DNA from: CAWIMX01 sp963792785
GTDB lineage: Bacteria > Acidobacteriota > Vicinamibacteria > Vicinamibacterales > CAVVIG01
NCBI GenBank assembly: GCA_963792785.1
Contig: CAWBXO010000004.1
Location: 930,001-994,000, forward strand
Direction: 5' to 3'
Length of the DNA stretch: 64,000 bases
Shown: one piece after another, positions 43,812 to 54,855 of the stretch
Numbering within the stretch: position 1 is the first letter of the stretch
Layout: each line of letters starts with the position of its first letter
Notes under the pieces: model-generated
What the model saw: the letters and a program-made list of their open reading frames with translations, nothing else
The model's database searches: none
What the model was told of the DNA's origin: nothing
Made by a program: the position numbers and the translations under genes

Positions 43812-43916
43812 ATGGTCGATGCGGACCGGTTCAGGATCGCCGGGTTCCTGCTGCGGCAGTGGTGGCTGGTCGCGCTTGCGGGTCTGTTGCTGGTCGCGGT
43901 GATCGTGCGGCTGTGA
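43812..43916 (+). CDS. Small single-helix membrane protein (34 residues)
   Basis: MVDADRFRIAGFLLRQWW followed by LVALAGLLLVAVIVRL: a short amphipathic N-terminus and one transmembrane helix. It lies divergently from kimA, downstream of the phased TTCAG repeats, and ends four bases before the tail of the thioredoxin gene. It is similar in size and make-up to the 27-residue peptide at 34538. No family recognised. Confidence 0.4.
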   Translation: MVDADRFRIAGFLLRQWWLVALAGLLLVAVIVRL

Positions 43917-43919
43917 ACG

Positions 43920-44471
43920 CTACCCCTCGAGGAGGGGCGCGATCGCGTCGGCGAACATCTGCTTCGTGGCCATGCCCGTTCGCTTGGTGACGACGTAGCC
44001 CTGCTTGTCCAGGATGACCGACGTCGGCAGGCCGACGAACGGCCCGTAGGCCGCCTCGACATCCTGCCAATCGTTGCCGTCGAGGATCGGGTACGTCATC
44101 TTGAACTCGTCGACGAAGCGCGGCAGTTTCTCGTCGATCGGATCCATCACGACGATGCCGACGACGGCGAGGTCGGCGGGGTGCTCGGCCTGGAGCGCGA
44201 GCAGATCGGGAATCTCGACGCGGCAGGGGCCGCACCAGGTCGCCCAGAAGTTCAGGATCACGACCTTCCCCTTGAACGACGCCAGCGGCACCTTCACGCC
44301 GTGCACGTCGGTGAGGACGAGACCGTCCATTCCGGGCGCCGGGATCGGCGCCGGCGCGTCCGACGCGACCGGCGGCGCCGGCGCGACGTCTTTTCCGACG
44401 CGAATGAAGACGAACGCGGCGATCACGATGCCCGCCGAGGCCGCCGTCACGATCCAGTCGGTCCGGGTCAT
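43920..44471 (-). CDS. TlpA/ResA-like membrane-anchored thioredoxin
   Basis: 183 residues. An N-terminal membrane anchor (WIVTAASAGIVIAAFVFIRV) and a proline/alanine-rich linker precede a thioredoxin fold with active site FWATWCGPCRVEIPDL (CxxC), cis-proline region VGLPTSVILDKQG, and the TlpA-type LNFWATW start. It acts in the periplasm, probably as a thiol reductase for cytochrome c maturation or for extracytoplasmic proteins. It is last in a minus-strand run with egtB, egtD and a cyclase, nine bases after the preceding stop. Confidence 0.9.
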   Translation of the reverse strand: MTRTDWIVTAASAGIVIAAFVFIRVGKDVAPAPPVASDAPAPIPAPGMDGLVLTDVHGVKVPLASFKGKVVILNFWATWCGPCRVEIPDLLALQAEHPADLAVVGIVVMDPIDEKLPRFVDEFKMTYPILDGNDWQDVEAAYGPFVGLPTSVILDKQGYVVTKRTGMATKQMFADAIAPLLEG

Positions 44472-44480
44472 ATCCTCATT

Positions 44481-45497
44481 CTAGAAGATCGCCAGCGCGT
44501 TCACCGGAAAGCCGGTGCCACCGGTGACGGGCACGGGCGCCACCGTCAGCAGGAAGTCCCAGCGCTTGAGCCGCGCGGCCGTCTCGGCAATCACCTCGAG
44601 ATCCTGGTTGTCGAAGATGTCGATGCCCATCGCGGTGATCGCGAGCGTGTGCACGGGCAGGTTGACGCCCTCGACGAGCGACGGCGTCACGTCCTGGGCG
44701 TCGTCGCTCCCGATGAAGGAGACGCCGCGGGCCTTGAGCCACGGGGCGACCGACGCGTGGTACCCGGCCTCGTTGCGGCCGACCGGCCACGGGCCGACCG
44801 CGGCGCGGCGGGCCCAGCGGCCCGTGCGCAGGAAGATGGCGTCGCCCGGCTCGACGTGCACGTTCGCGTAGCGTTCCCAGGCCTCGAGGTCCTCGACGAA
44901 GACGGGGGTGCCGGGCTCGAGGTACGGCACGTTCCGGAGGCGCGGAATGTCGATCAGCACGCCGCGGGTCACGATGCCGTCCTTCAGGTTCTGCACGCCG
45001 AGCTTCGCGCAGCCGTGCTCGGTGAGCACCTCGTCGCGCGCGTGGCCGTTGTAGGTCTGATCCTTATAGAGGATGTGGCAGAGCGCGTCGACGTGGCTGT
45101 GCGCGTAGCCGTGGTACGACACCTTGTAGGTGTCGGTCGACAGCCCGCGGTTCATCGTGTGCTCGAACGGGCTCGTGTTGTCGGCCGCGGCCTCGGTGAG
45201 CGGCGCGTGCGCGAGGCCGATCGCGATGCCCTCCGTGGCGAGCGCCAGCGCGGCGCGCCGCTTCTCGACGGTGATCAGGTTCGCGGCGCCCAGTTCGTCG
45301 TCTGCGCCCCAGCGTCCCCAGTTCTTCACCTGGTCGAACATCTGATCGAACTCCTCGGCGTTGCGCGGGAACCGCGCCGCCGAGGGGCCTGGCGTGATGA
45401 GCGGCGCATCGGCCGCGGGAGCCTGGCCCGCGAGCACGACGGCAGTGGCCGAGCCGATGGCCAGAACGGCGGCCAGCGCGAGCGGGTGGAATCGCAT
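44481..45497 (-). CDS. Secreted cyclase-family (kynurenine formamidase-like) hydrolase
   Basis: 338 residues with a signal peptide (LAAVLAIGSATAVVLAGQAPA). The family's metal-binding motif appears as YAHSHVDALCHILY, in place of HxGTHxDxPxH. Further family segments are EPGDAIFLRTGRW, GVSFIGSDDAQD and LPVHTLAITAMGIDIFDNQ. The PF04199 family hydrolyses amide or ester bonds of aromatic or lactone substrates (family knowledge). It lies nine bases after egtD, so it is co-transcribed. The substrate is unknown, and a link to ergothioneine is not established. Confidence 0.87.
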   Translation of the reverse strand: MRFHPLALAAVLAIGSATAVVLAGQAPAADAPLITPGPSAARFPRNAEEFDQMFDQVKNWGRWGADDELGAANLITVEKRRAALALATEGIAIGLAHAPLTEAAADNTSPFEHTMNRGLSTDTYKVSYHGYAHSHVDALCHILYKDQTYNGHARDEVLTEHGCAKLGVQNLKDGIVTRGVLIDIPRLRNVPYLEPGTPVFVEDLEAWERYANVHVEPGDAIFLRTGRWARRAAVGPWPVGRNEAGYHASVAPWLKARGVSFIGSDDAQDVTPSLVEGVNLPVHTLAITAMGIDIFDNQDLEVIAETAARLKRWDFLLTVAPVPVTGGTGFPVNALAIF

Positions 45498-45506
45498 GGG
45501 CGGATT

Positions 45507-46466
45507 CTAGCTTCTTCTGGCCAACGCGAGCGCGAAGCGTCCGGGCTCGTCGATCCACGTGCCGGCGGGCTCGAACCCGGCGTCCGTCAGCAGGCGGGCA
45601 AGGGTGGCTTCGTCGTACTTGTGAGAGCTCTCCGTCCAGATGGTGTCGCCGCGCGCGAACTCGGTGACGAGCCCCGCGACCTCGACCCTGACGACCTGAT
45701 CGGCGCGGGCGACCAGATGCGCCTCGACGCGCGAGACCTCGGCGTTCCAGGTCGCGCGATGCGCGAAGGCGGCGAGGTCGAAGTCGCCGCCGAGCTCGCG
45801 GTTGATCCGGGCGAGCAGATTGCGGTTGAACGCCGCGGTCACGCCAAGCGGGTCGTCGTAGGCGAGGATCAGGTCGCGCTCCGGCTTGACGAGGTCGACG
45901 CCGAGCAGCATCGTGTCGCCCGGCGCGAGCACGGCGCGCAGGCGGCCCAGGAGCGCGGCCGCCGCGCCGGCCTCGAAGTTCCCGATGTTCGAGCCGAGGA
46001 ACAGCGCGAGCATCGGACCCGCCCGCTCCGCGGACGCGACCGCCTCGCGCAGGCCGGCCTCGTAGCGCGCCCGGTGCGGGACCACGGGCGACGCCACGAC
46101 CGGCGCGAGCGTCAGCGCCGAGATCTCGAGCGCGCGGGGCGAGACGTCGACCACGTGCACGGCGAGGGTGTCGCGGTGCGCGGACGCCTCGAACAGCATC
46201 CGCAGCTTCTCGCCGCTGCCCGGCCCCAGCTCGACGATCGTGGCCGGCGCCGCGCGCCGCATGATCTCGCCGCCGTGGGCCGCCAGCAGGCGAAACTCCG
46301 CGCGCGTGATCGGATACCACGGCAACAGGCAAATCGCCTCGAACAGCGCCGACCCGAGCTCGTCGTAGAAATAGCGCGAGGGCAGCTCGCGCGGGCGCTT
46401 CAAGAGGCCGCAGCGCACGTCTTCCGCGAACTGCTCGGCGTCGCTCAATGGGCCCAGCGGGCTCAC
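45507..46466 (-). CDS. egtD: L-histidine N-alpha-methyltransferase EgtD
   Basis: 319 residues, the normal length. SAM-binding motif IVELGPGSGEKLRML, then VHVVDVSPRALEIS, LFLGSNIGNFEAG, LLGVDLVKPERDLILAYDD, FNRNLLARINRELGGDFD and WTESSHKYDE, all characteristic of EgtD. It makes hercynine from histidine, the first step to ergothioneine. The GTG start at 46466 overlaps the egtB stop by GTGA, implying translational coupling. No egtA, egtC or egtE is nearby, as in the shorter pathway types. Confidence 0.93.
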   Translation of the reverse strand: MSPLGPLSDAEQFAEDVRCGLLKRPRELPSRYFYDELGSALFEAICLLPWYPITRAEFRLLAAHGGEIMRRAAPATIVELGPGSGEKLRMLFEASAHRDTLAVHVVDVSPRALEISALTLAPVVASPVVPHRARYEAGLREAVASAERAGPMLALFLGSNIGNFEAGAAAALLGRLRAVLAPGDTMLLGVDLVKPERDLILAYDDPLGVTAAFNRNLLARINRELGGDFDLAAFAHRATWNAEVSRVEAHLVARADQVVRVEVAGLVTEFARGDTIWTESSHKYDEATLARLLTDAGFEPAGTWIDEPGRFALALARRS

Positions 46467-47806
46467 CGCGCGTCTCCCGCCAGGCGGAACGTGGCGTAGA
46501 CGTACGGATACTGCGGCCGGAACCAGTTGCGGAACGTCGGCCGCACGAGCGCGCGCGCCGTCGCCGGCGAGGCGCCCTTCATCACGACGTGCAGGCCGTC
46601 GAAGAAGTCCGCGGAGTATTCGGGGTAGGACGGGATCGGCGAAAACCCGGGGAACGGCGCGAACGGCGTCCCCGTCCATTCCCAGCCGTTGCCGACGAGG
46701 TCGTCCACGCCCCAGGCGCTTCGTCCGGCCGGGTGGCTTCCCGCCGGCTCGGGATCCCACGCCGTGAAGTCGAACACGCCGTGCGCGGGCGTCGGCTCGG
46801 CGTCGCCCCAGGGGTAGCGCCGTTCGGTGTCCCCAGGGCCATCCGGCGTGCCGTAGGCGGCGCGCTGGAACTCGGCCTCCGTCATGAGACGCGCGCCCCG
46901 CCAGCGCGCGAACGCCAGCGCTTCGGCATAGCTCACGTACACCGGCCACGCCGGCGGGAGCGGCAGCAGGTCGAACATCCCGCGCCACCGCCACTGTCCC
47001 TCGGCGCGCTCCCAGAAACCTGGATGCGCAATCCGCTCGGTTTGCACCCAGGTCCAGTCCTCGGGCCGCCACCATCGCTCCGTCCGGTAGCCGCCGGCCT
47101 CGACGAACTCGAGGAACGCCGCGTTCGTCACGTCGTGACGCGCCACGCGGAACGCGGGCACGCGCTCGCGACGCGCCGGCTGCTCGTTGTCCCAGCTGAA
47201 CGGCAGCGCGTCGCGGTCGACGCCGAGGGTCGCCGTGCCCTCCGGCACGTCGATCCACTCGTCGCGCGGCACCTCCCCCGTCGTCCGCGGCGCGTACCCG
47301 TCCGGCCGGCGCTTCATGTCGAAGGGCAGACGATGCCACATGTACAGCAGCGTCTCCTGATGCATCGCCTCGTGCTCGAGGATCGCGAACGCCGCCTCCG
47401 CGCGATCGAGCAGGGGCCGCCCCGGCACATCGATCGCGGCAGACTCGAGGCACGCGATCACCTCGCTGTCGGCGCGCGCGATGAAGGCGCGCACCTCGCT
47501 CGGCGAGGGCCACCCGTCGTGGTTGCCGCGCGGCTTCGCCGACTCGACGCTGTCGGGATCGATGCCGCGCGCGAAGAGGTCCTCGAGCCCGGCGTCGATG
47601 CTCGGCCGGCCCAGGCCGCGCTTGGCCAGGGTGTTGAAGCTGAAAGCGGGCAGGTGGCCGTCGTAGAACACGATCGGGTTGCGGAGCGCGATCGGCCGCG
47701 TGTAGTACGCCTCGTCCGACACGAGATCGAAGATCGCCCGCGAGCGCGCCCGGTTCTGGCGGTACCAGGCAACAAATACCTCGCGATCGGCTTGCTGCAA
47801 AGTCAC
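46463..47806 (-). CDS. egtB: Ergothioneine biosynthesis sulfoxide synthase EgtB
   Basis: 447 residues. A DinB-like helical domain (about 1-160) carries the iron ligands: H in YDGHLPAF and HxxxHxE in LEHEAMHQETLL. A formylglycine-generating-enzyme-like domain follows (about 180-440; FRVARHDVTNAAFLEFVEAG, RLMTEAEFQRAAYG, GVDDLVGNGWEWTG). It couples a thiol to hercynine with oxygen to give the sulfoxide precursor of ergothioneine. First gene of the minus-strand run; egtD follows with a four-base overlap. Confidence 0.92.
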   Translation of the reverse strand: MTLQQADREVFVAWYRQNRARSRAIFDLVSDEAYYTRPIALRNPIVFYDGHLPAFSFNTLAKRGLGRPSIDAGLEDLFARGIDPDSVESAKPRGNHDGWPSPSEVRAFIARADSEVIACLESAAIDVPGRPLLDRAEAAFAILEHEAMHQETLLYMWHRLPFDMKRRPDGYAPRTTGEVPRDEWIDVPEGTATLGVDRDALPFSWDNEQPARRERVPAFRVARHDVTNAAFLEFVEAGGYRTERWWRPEDWTWVQTERIAHPGFWERAEGQWRWRGMFDLLPLPPAWPVYVSYAEALAFARWRGARLMTEAEFQRAAYGTPDGPGDTERRYPWGDAEPTPAHGVFDFTAWDPEPAGSHPAGRSAWGVDDLVGNGWEWTGTPFAPFPGFSPIPSYPEYSADFFDGLHVVMKGASPATARALVRPTFRNWFRPQYPYVYATFRLAGDAR

Positions 47807-47960
47807 GGTCCTAAGCCTATCAGGATCTCTTTATCGGGCAGAGAGGCGCCCGTGCCGGACTTCCGGCGATCGGACGCTCGCGCCCGCCGCTCGCGCACGC
47901 CAGGGCCTGGGGCACGAGCCTTGCAGTTCCACTCGCATGCAGCAAAGGAGTGTTCATTCC

Positions 47961-48578
47961 ATGAAGGGCATCGCAGGTTACTTGGGGCTCGGGGTCGCGC
48001 TCCTCCTGGCACTGCCCGGATCGGCGCTGGCGCAACCGCCGTCCCCGGACAGCGTCTGGGGACACGGCACCACGGTCAATGTCTTCGGAGGCCTCGCGAG
48101 TGGAGCGTCCACGACACGCGGCCTCGCGGGCGCCGCCCTCGGCTGGGAGATCACGCCGGCCCTCGGCATCGAAGGGAGCGGCACCTGGTTCGATCGCGGA
48201 CGAGGCGCCGACGCGTTTGCCGCGGACCTGACGGTGCAGGCCGGCCTCGCCGGCCCACGTGTCGCCGTTCCGTTCCTCGAGGCGGGCATCGGGTTCTACC
48301 GCGCCTCGTTCAACGCCGGCGCGCCCGACGTGCCCGCGTTCTATCGTCTCCGCATGGGCGGGCACGGGATGGCGCCGACCTCCAGGGACACGTTCACCGA
48401 CCCGTCGTTCATCATCGGCGGCGGGGTGAACCTCTACGTCTCCCGCCACATCGCCATCAGGCCCGTCGTGAACGCCGTCGTGGTTCGCCGGAATTCGGAC
48501 AGCCGCGTCCTGACCACCTTCTCGATTCATCTGGCCTATCACTTCGAGCAGCATCCCCTGATTCCGACGCCACACTGA
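47961..48578 (+). CDS. Outer-membrane beta-barrel-like protein
   Basis: 205 residues. ATG 47961 follows AAAGGAG and starts a signal peptide (LGLGVALLLALPGSALAQ). The rest is glycine-rich alternating strands (TTVNVFGGLASGAS, AALGWEITPALGIEGSG, FIIGGGVNLYVSRHIAIRP) ending in an aromatic strand (SIHLAYHFEQ), like small eight-stranded outer-membrane proteins. No specific function is recognised. The nicotinamidase gene starts 16 bases later. Confidence 0.75.
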   Translation: MKGIAGYLGLGVALLLALPGSALAQPPSPDSVWGHGTTVNVFGGLASGASTTRGLAGAALGWEITPALGIEGSGTWFDRGRGADAFAADLTVQAGLAGPRVAVPFLEAGIGFYRASFNAGAPDVPAFYRLRMGGHGMAPTSRDTFTDPSFIIGGGVNLYVSRHIAIRPVVNAVVVRRNSDSRVLTTFSIHLAYHFEQHPLIPTPH

Positions 48579-48594
48579 CGCGGGAGTCCGTAGA

Positions 48595-49206
48595 ATGGGC
48601 AGGGCCACGAAGGCCGGGAGGCGAGGAACCATCCACCCGACGTCCGATCATCAGGCGCTGCTCGTCGTCGACGTGCAGCGGGATTTCTGTCCGGGCGGCG
48701 CGCTCGCGGCCGAGGGCGGCGCGCGGATCCTGCCGGCCGTGAACCGGGCGATCGCACGGGCGCAGGAGGCGGGTCAGCCGATCTACGCGTCGCGCGACTG
48801 GCATCCGCCCGTCACGTCCCATTTCCAGGCGTACGGCGGCGAGTGGCCGCCGCACTGCGTGCAGGGCACCGCGGGCGCCGCGTTCCATCCGGAGCTCCGG
48901 CTGCCGCCGGACGCGATCGTGATCAGCAAGGGCGACGACCCGGAGCGCCCCGGCTACTCGGCGTTCGACGGCCGCACGGCGGAAGGCCGCGCGTTCGCCG
49001 ACGACCTGGCCGCGCGCGGCGTGACGCGCCTCTTCGTGGCCGGCATCGCGACGGACTACTGTGTGAAGGCGTCGGCGCTCGACGCGCGGCGCGCGGGGCT
49101 CGACGTCGTGGTGCTGGCCGACGCGGTCACCGGCATCGACGCGAAGCCGGGCGACGTCGATCGCGCGCTGCAGGAGATGGCGGACGCGGGGGTGGAACTA
49201 GAGTAG
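48595..49206 (+). CDS. pncA: Nicotinamidase / isochorismatase-family hydrolase PncA
   Basis: 203 residues. Catalytic Asp in LLVVDVQRDFCPGGAL, metal-site Asp and His in YASRDWHPPVTSHF, Lys in AIVISKGDD and nucleophilic Cys in AGIATDYCVKASALDA form the PncA set. It converts nicotinamide to nicotinate for NAD salvage. The N-terminus from ATG 48595 has about 18 extra residues; a later start is possible. Its last nine bases overlap the end of the convergent DUF59 gene. Confidence 0.92.
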   Translation: MGRATKAGRRGTIHPTSDHQALLVVDVQRDFCPGGALAAEGGARILPAVNRAIARAQEAGQPIYASRDWHPPVTSHFQAYGGEWPPHCVQGTAGAAFHPELRLPPDAIVISKGDDPERPGYSAFDGRTAEGRAFADDLAARGVTRLFVAGIATDYCVKASALDARRAGLDVVVLADAVTGIDAKPGDVDRALQEMADAGVELE

Positions 49207-49593
49207 GCCGAGCTGGAGCTTGGCGGCGTCGGACATGCGGTCCCGGTCCCACGGCGGATCCCACACGACGTCCACCCGCACCTCCGCCACGCCGGGGACC
49301 GTGGCGACCTGCCGGCGCACATCGCCCGGGAGGCTCTGCGCCGCCGGACACGCCGGGGCGGTGAGCGTCATCCGGATCCCGACGATGCCCGCCTGGTCGA
49401 CGAGGATGTCGTAGATCAGCCCCATCTCGTAGATGTTGACCGGGATCTCGGGGTCGAACACCTGCTGGAGCGCCTTGACGATCTCGGGCTTCAGCTGTTC
49501 GGTCCGCGCGGGATCCGCCACCATCCCGGCGGTGTCTTTCCCGTCGGGCGGCGGCTCGGGCTGCGGCGGCTGGATGACGGGGAGCTGGCTCAT
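49198..49593 (-). CDS. sufT: DUF59 / SufT-like Fe-S assembly protein
   Basis: 131 residues: a proline-rich N-terminus, then the MIP18/DUF59 fold (ALQQVFDPEIPVNIYEMGLI, TLTAPACPAAQSLPGDVRRQ with the conserved Cys, VDVVWDPPWDRDRMS). The family helps Fe-S cluster maturation, and the gene closes the suf operon. ATG 49593 overlaps the sufU stop (ATGA). The frame is open further upstream, but the overlap decides the start. The symbol sufT rests on domain and context. Confidence 0.87.
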   Translation of the reverse strand: MSQLPVIQPPQPEPPPDGKDTAGMVADPARTEQLKPEIVKALQQVFDPEIPVNIYEMGLIYDILVDQAGIVGIRMTLTAPACPAAQSLPGDVRRQVATVPGVAEVRVDVVWDPPWDRDRMSDAAKLQLGLL

Positions 49594-50036
49594 TCGGTCG
49601 ACACCGTGTCGCCGTCCTGCTCGGCGGCGGACCGCAGCGTGTGCCACGCGAGGCTCGCGCACTTGATGCGGCTCGGAAACTGGCGGACGCCCGCGAGCAC
49701 GGAGAGCTTGCCGAGATCCTCGATCGGCTCGTCGGGCGAGCGCGTGATCATCGCGTGGAAGCGATCGTAGATCGCGTCGGCCTCCTCGATCGTCTTGCCC
49801 TTCACGGCGTCGGTCATGAGCGACGCCGACGCGCGCGAGATCGCGCAGCCGGAGCCCTCGAAGCTCACGTCGGCGATGCGGTCGCCGTCGAGGCGCACGT
49901 AGATCGTGACGCGATCGCCGCAGAGCGGGTTGTAGCCCTCGGCCTTCTTCCCGCCTTCGATGGCGCGGTAGTTGTGCGGGCGACGGTGGTGATCGAGGAT
50001 CACCTCCTGGTAGAGATCCTGCAGGTCCGTGTTCAT
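49590..50036 (-). CDS. sufU: Fe-S cluster scaffold / sulfur acceptor SufU
   Basis: 148 residues. The IscU-like fold has three conserved cysteines in NPLCGDRVTIYV, EGSGCAISRASASL and RIKCASLAWHTL, with the SufU-type insert between the second and third. It accepts persulfide sulfur from SufS. ATGA overlaps on both sides (sufS stop and DUF59 start) show tight coupling. Confidence 0.94.
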   Translation of the reverse strand: MNTDLQDLYQEVILDHHRRPHNYRAIEGGKKAEGYNPLCGDRVTIYVRLDGDRIADVSFEGSGCAISRASASLMTDAVKGKTIEEADAIYDRFHAMITRSPDEPIEDLGKLSVLAGVRQFPSRIKCASLAWHTLRSAAEQDGDTVSTE

Positions 50037-51280
50037 GCGAACACCTTGCGGACCTTCTCGAGGCCGGCCGTGAGCGCGTCGAGCTCGTCGCGCGTGTTGT
50101 AGAGCGCGAGCGAGGCGCGCGCCGTGGCGGGCACGCCGAGCCGGTCCATGAGGGGCTGGCAGCAGTGGTGGCCGGTGCGGATCGCCACGCCCTCGCGGTC
50201 GAGGATCGTGCCGACGTCGTGCGGGTGCACGCCGTCCATCACGAACGCGAGCACGGCGGCCTTGCCGGGCGCGGTGCCGGTGAGCGTCAGGCCCGGCACG
50301 CGCGACAGCAGCGCCGTCCCGTAGTCGAGCAGCTCGTGCTCGTGCGCCTGGATGCGATCGAGGCCGACGCCCGTCACGTAGTCGAGGGCGGCGGCGAGGC
50401 CCACGGCGCCGGCCATGTTGGGCGTGCCCGCCTCGAACTTGTACGGCAGCACGTTGTACGTCGTGCGCTCGAAGGAGACGGAGCTGATCATGTCGCCGCC
50501 GCCCTGGTACGGCGGCATCGACTCGAGCAGGGCCGCCTTGCCGTACAGCACGCCGATGCCGGTCGGGCCGAAGACCTTGTGACCGGAGAAGGTGTAGAAG
50601 TCGCAGTCGAGCGCGCGCACGTCCACCGGGGTGTGCGCGACGGCCTGCGCGCCGTCCACGAGCACGGGCACCCCGCGCGCGTGCGCGGTCTTGATCATCG
50701 CCGCGATCGGGTTGACCGTGCCGAGCGCGTTCGAGACGTGCACGACCGCGACCAGCTTCGTCCGCTCGGAGAGCATCGCCTCGTACTCGTCGAGGCGCAG
50801 CTCGCCGGCGTCGGTCATCGGCACGACCCGGATCCGCGCCCCGGTCGCCTCGGCCAGCATCTGCCACGGCACGATGTTCGAGTGGTGCTCCATCGCCGTG
50901 AGGACGATCTCGTCGCCCGCGCCCACGCGCCCGCGGCCGAAGGTCGCCGCGACGAGGTTGATCGCCTCAGTGGTGCCGCGGACGAAGATCACCTCGCGGG
51001 CGTCGGCGGCGTTCAGGAACCGGGCGACGGTGCCGCGCGCGCCCTCGTACACCTCGGTCGCGCGCTCGCTCAGCCAGTGCACGCCGCGATGGACGTTGGC
51101 GTTCTCGCGGCTGTAGTACGTCGCCAGCCGGTCGAGCACCGCCTGCGGCTTCTGTGTCGTCGCGGCGTTGTCGAGGTAGACGAGGGGCTTGCCGTGCACG
51201 CGGGTGCCGAGGATCGGGAACTCGGCCCGAAGGGCGTCGACGTCGAACGCGGCGCGTGCGGGTGACGCGGCCTGGCTCAT
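50033..51280 (-). CDS. sufS: Cysteine desulfurase SufS
   Basis: 415 residues, a group II PLP-dependent desulfurase. YLDNAATTQKPQ near the start, ENANVHRGVHWLSERAT, LTAMEHHSNIVPWQ, PLP-lysine motif TFSGHKVFGPTGIGVLYG and active-site Cys in RTGHHCCQPLMDRL are all present. It provides sulfur for cluster assembly in the cytoplasm. Overlaps sufD and sufU by four bases each. Confidence 0.95.
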   Translation of the reverse strand: MSQAASPARAAFDVDALRAEFPILGTRVHGKPLVYLDNAATTQKPQAVLDRLATYYSRENANVHRGVHWLSERATEVYEGARGTVARFLNAADAREVIFVRGTTEAINLVAATFGRGRVGAGDEIVLTAMEHHSNIVPWQMLAEATGARIRVVPMTDAGELRLDEYEAMLSERTKLVAVVHVSNALGTVNPIAAMIKTAHARGVPVLVDGAQAVAHTPVDVRALDCDFYTFSGHKVFGPTGIGVLYGKAALLESMPPYQGGGDMISSVSFERTTYNVLPYKFEAGTPNMAGAVGLAAALDYVTGVGLDRIQAHEHELLDYGTALLSRVPGLTLTGTAPGKAAVLAFVMDGVHPHDVGTILDREGVAIRTGHHCCQPLMDRLGVPATARASLALYNTRDELDALTAGLEKVRKVFA

Positions 51281-52593
51281 CGGCCCAATTCCGGCAGGCG
51301 CTCGCCGAGCTCGCGGTCGATCTGGTGGCGCAGGTCCTCGAGCGGGATCTGGCTCAGCACCTCGCCGGCGAACGCCCGGATCAGCATGTGGCGGGCCTCA
51401 CGGAGCCCGACGCCGCGCGCCCGGAGGTAGAAGATGGCGTCCTCGTCCATCTGGCCGATCGCCGCGCCGTGCGTGCACTTCACGTCGTTCGCGAAGATCT
51501 CCAGCTGCGGCTTGGTGTTGATCTGCGCGTCGTTCGACAGCAGCAGCGCCTTGTTCGTCTGCTTCGCGTCGGTCTTCTGCGCGTCGGGCCGCACGATGAT
51601 CTTCCCGTTGAAGACGGCGCGCGCGTGGCCCGAGAGGATGCCCTTGTAGACCTCGCGGCTGTCGCAGTGCGGGACGGCGTGGTCGATCGTGGTGTGGTTG
51701 TCCACCAGCCGGTCGCCGTCGCCGACGTAGATGCCGTTCATCGTGCAGAAGCCGCCCTCGCCGCCCATCACCGCCGTCGCGTCGTTGCGGATGATGGACG
51801 CGCCGCCGAGGGTGATGTTGTTCGCGGTGATCTGCGAGTTGCGCGAGGCGTGAAAGAACTGCCCGCCGATGTGGTAGTTGCCGGGCACGTCGCGCTCCAG
51901 CTTGTAGTGCTGGAGCGACGCGTTCTCGCCGACGAACGCTTCGGTGACGGCGTTCGTGAAGCACCGGCCCTCGCCGAGCGCGCCGTAGCTCTCGATGACC
52001 GTCGCCTGGCTGCTCTGGCCGACCACGATCAGCACGCGCGGCGCCGCCATCGTCGGGCCACCCTCGGCGGAGGTGAGGAACACGAGGTGAATCGGGGCCT
52101 CGACCACCGTCTCGTCGGGCACGCGGATGAACGCTCCGTCAGCCAGGAACGCCGCGTTGAGCGCCGTGAACGCGCGATCCTCGAAGCACGCGGCCCGGCC
52201 GCAGTAGCCTTCGACGCCGCCGCGCGGGTCGATGAACGCCGCGCCGAGGTGCTCCACGCGGACGGCCCTGGGGAGGCGCCCGATGCCGGACGCCGACGGC
52301 ACGAAGCGGCCGTTGACGAACACCAGCGTGGCCGCGACCGCGCCGGGGATGGCGTACGGGTTCAGCGCGCTCTTGTGGAGCGAGTCGACGTCGGTCGTGC
52401 ACGGCACGAAGCCGCCCTCGGCGATCGGCCCCACGTTCGTGAAGCGGTATTCCTCGTCGCGGGCCGTGGGAAAGCCGAGCGCCAGGAAGCGGTCGAGCGC
52501 CGCGCGCCGCGCGCGCACGAGCCAGTCGGGGCCGCCCGCCGCGGCCACGCGGTGCGCCGCTTCGGCCAGGGTGTTGTCGAGAGTCACCGCCAT
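51277..52593 (-). CDS. sufD: SufD subunit of the SufBCD scaffold
   Basis: 438 residues. The C-terminal beta-helix holds the conserved SufBD segments: SRNSQITANNITLGGAS, VDNHTTIDHAVPHCDSREVY, DVKCTHGAAIGQMDEDAIFY with its conserved His, and FAGEVLSQIPLEDLR. It forms the membrane-free SufBC2D complex with the genes immediately upstream; one base separates its start from the sufC stop. Confidence 0.94.
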   Translation of the reverse strand: MAVTLDNTLAEAAHRVAAAGGPDWLVRARRAALDRFLALGFPTARDEEYRFTNVGPIAEGGFVPCTTDVDSLHKSALNPYAIPGAVAATLVFVNGRFVPSASGIGRLPRAVRVEHLGAAFIDPRGGVEGYCGRAACFEDRAFTALNAAFLADGAFIRVPDETVVEAPIHLVFLTSAEGGPTMAAPRVLIVVGQSSQATVIESYGALGEGRCFTNAVTEAFVGENASLQHYKLERDVPGNYHIGGQFFHASRNSQITANNITLGGASIIRNDATAVMGGEGGFCTMNGIYVGDGDRLVDNHTTIDHAVPHCDSREVYKGILSGHARAVFNGKIIVRPDAQKTDAKQTNKALLLSNDAQINTKPQLEIFANDVKCTHGAAIGQMDEDAIFYLRARGVGLREARHMLIRAFAGEVLSQIPLEDLRHQIDRELGERLPELGR

Positions 52594-52594
52594 G

Positions 52595-54806
<2,212 letters not shown>

Positions 54807-54830
54807 GGTTGTGGGTCGCTGTCCTCAGAA

Positions 54831-54855
54831 ATATCCGACCGATTTAGTCCTAGAT
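54831..54855 (-). promoter_or_regulatory. IscR/Rrf2-type operator upstream of the suf operon
   Basis: On the minus strand ATCTAGGACTAAATCGGTCG plus GATAT agrees at most positions with the type 1 IscR consensus ATASYYGACTRWWWYAGTCRRSTAT, including GACT, GTC and the terminal TAT. It lies 25-49 bases before the sufB ATG. No rrf2-family gene is in the window, so the regulator would act in trans. Confidence 0.6.
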
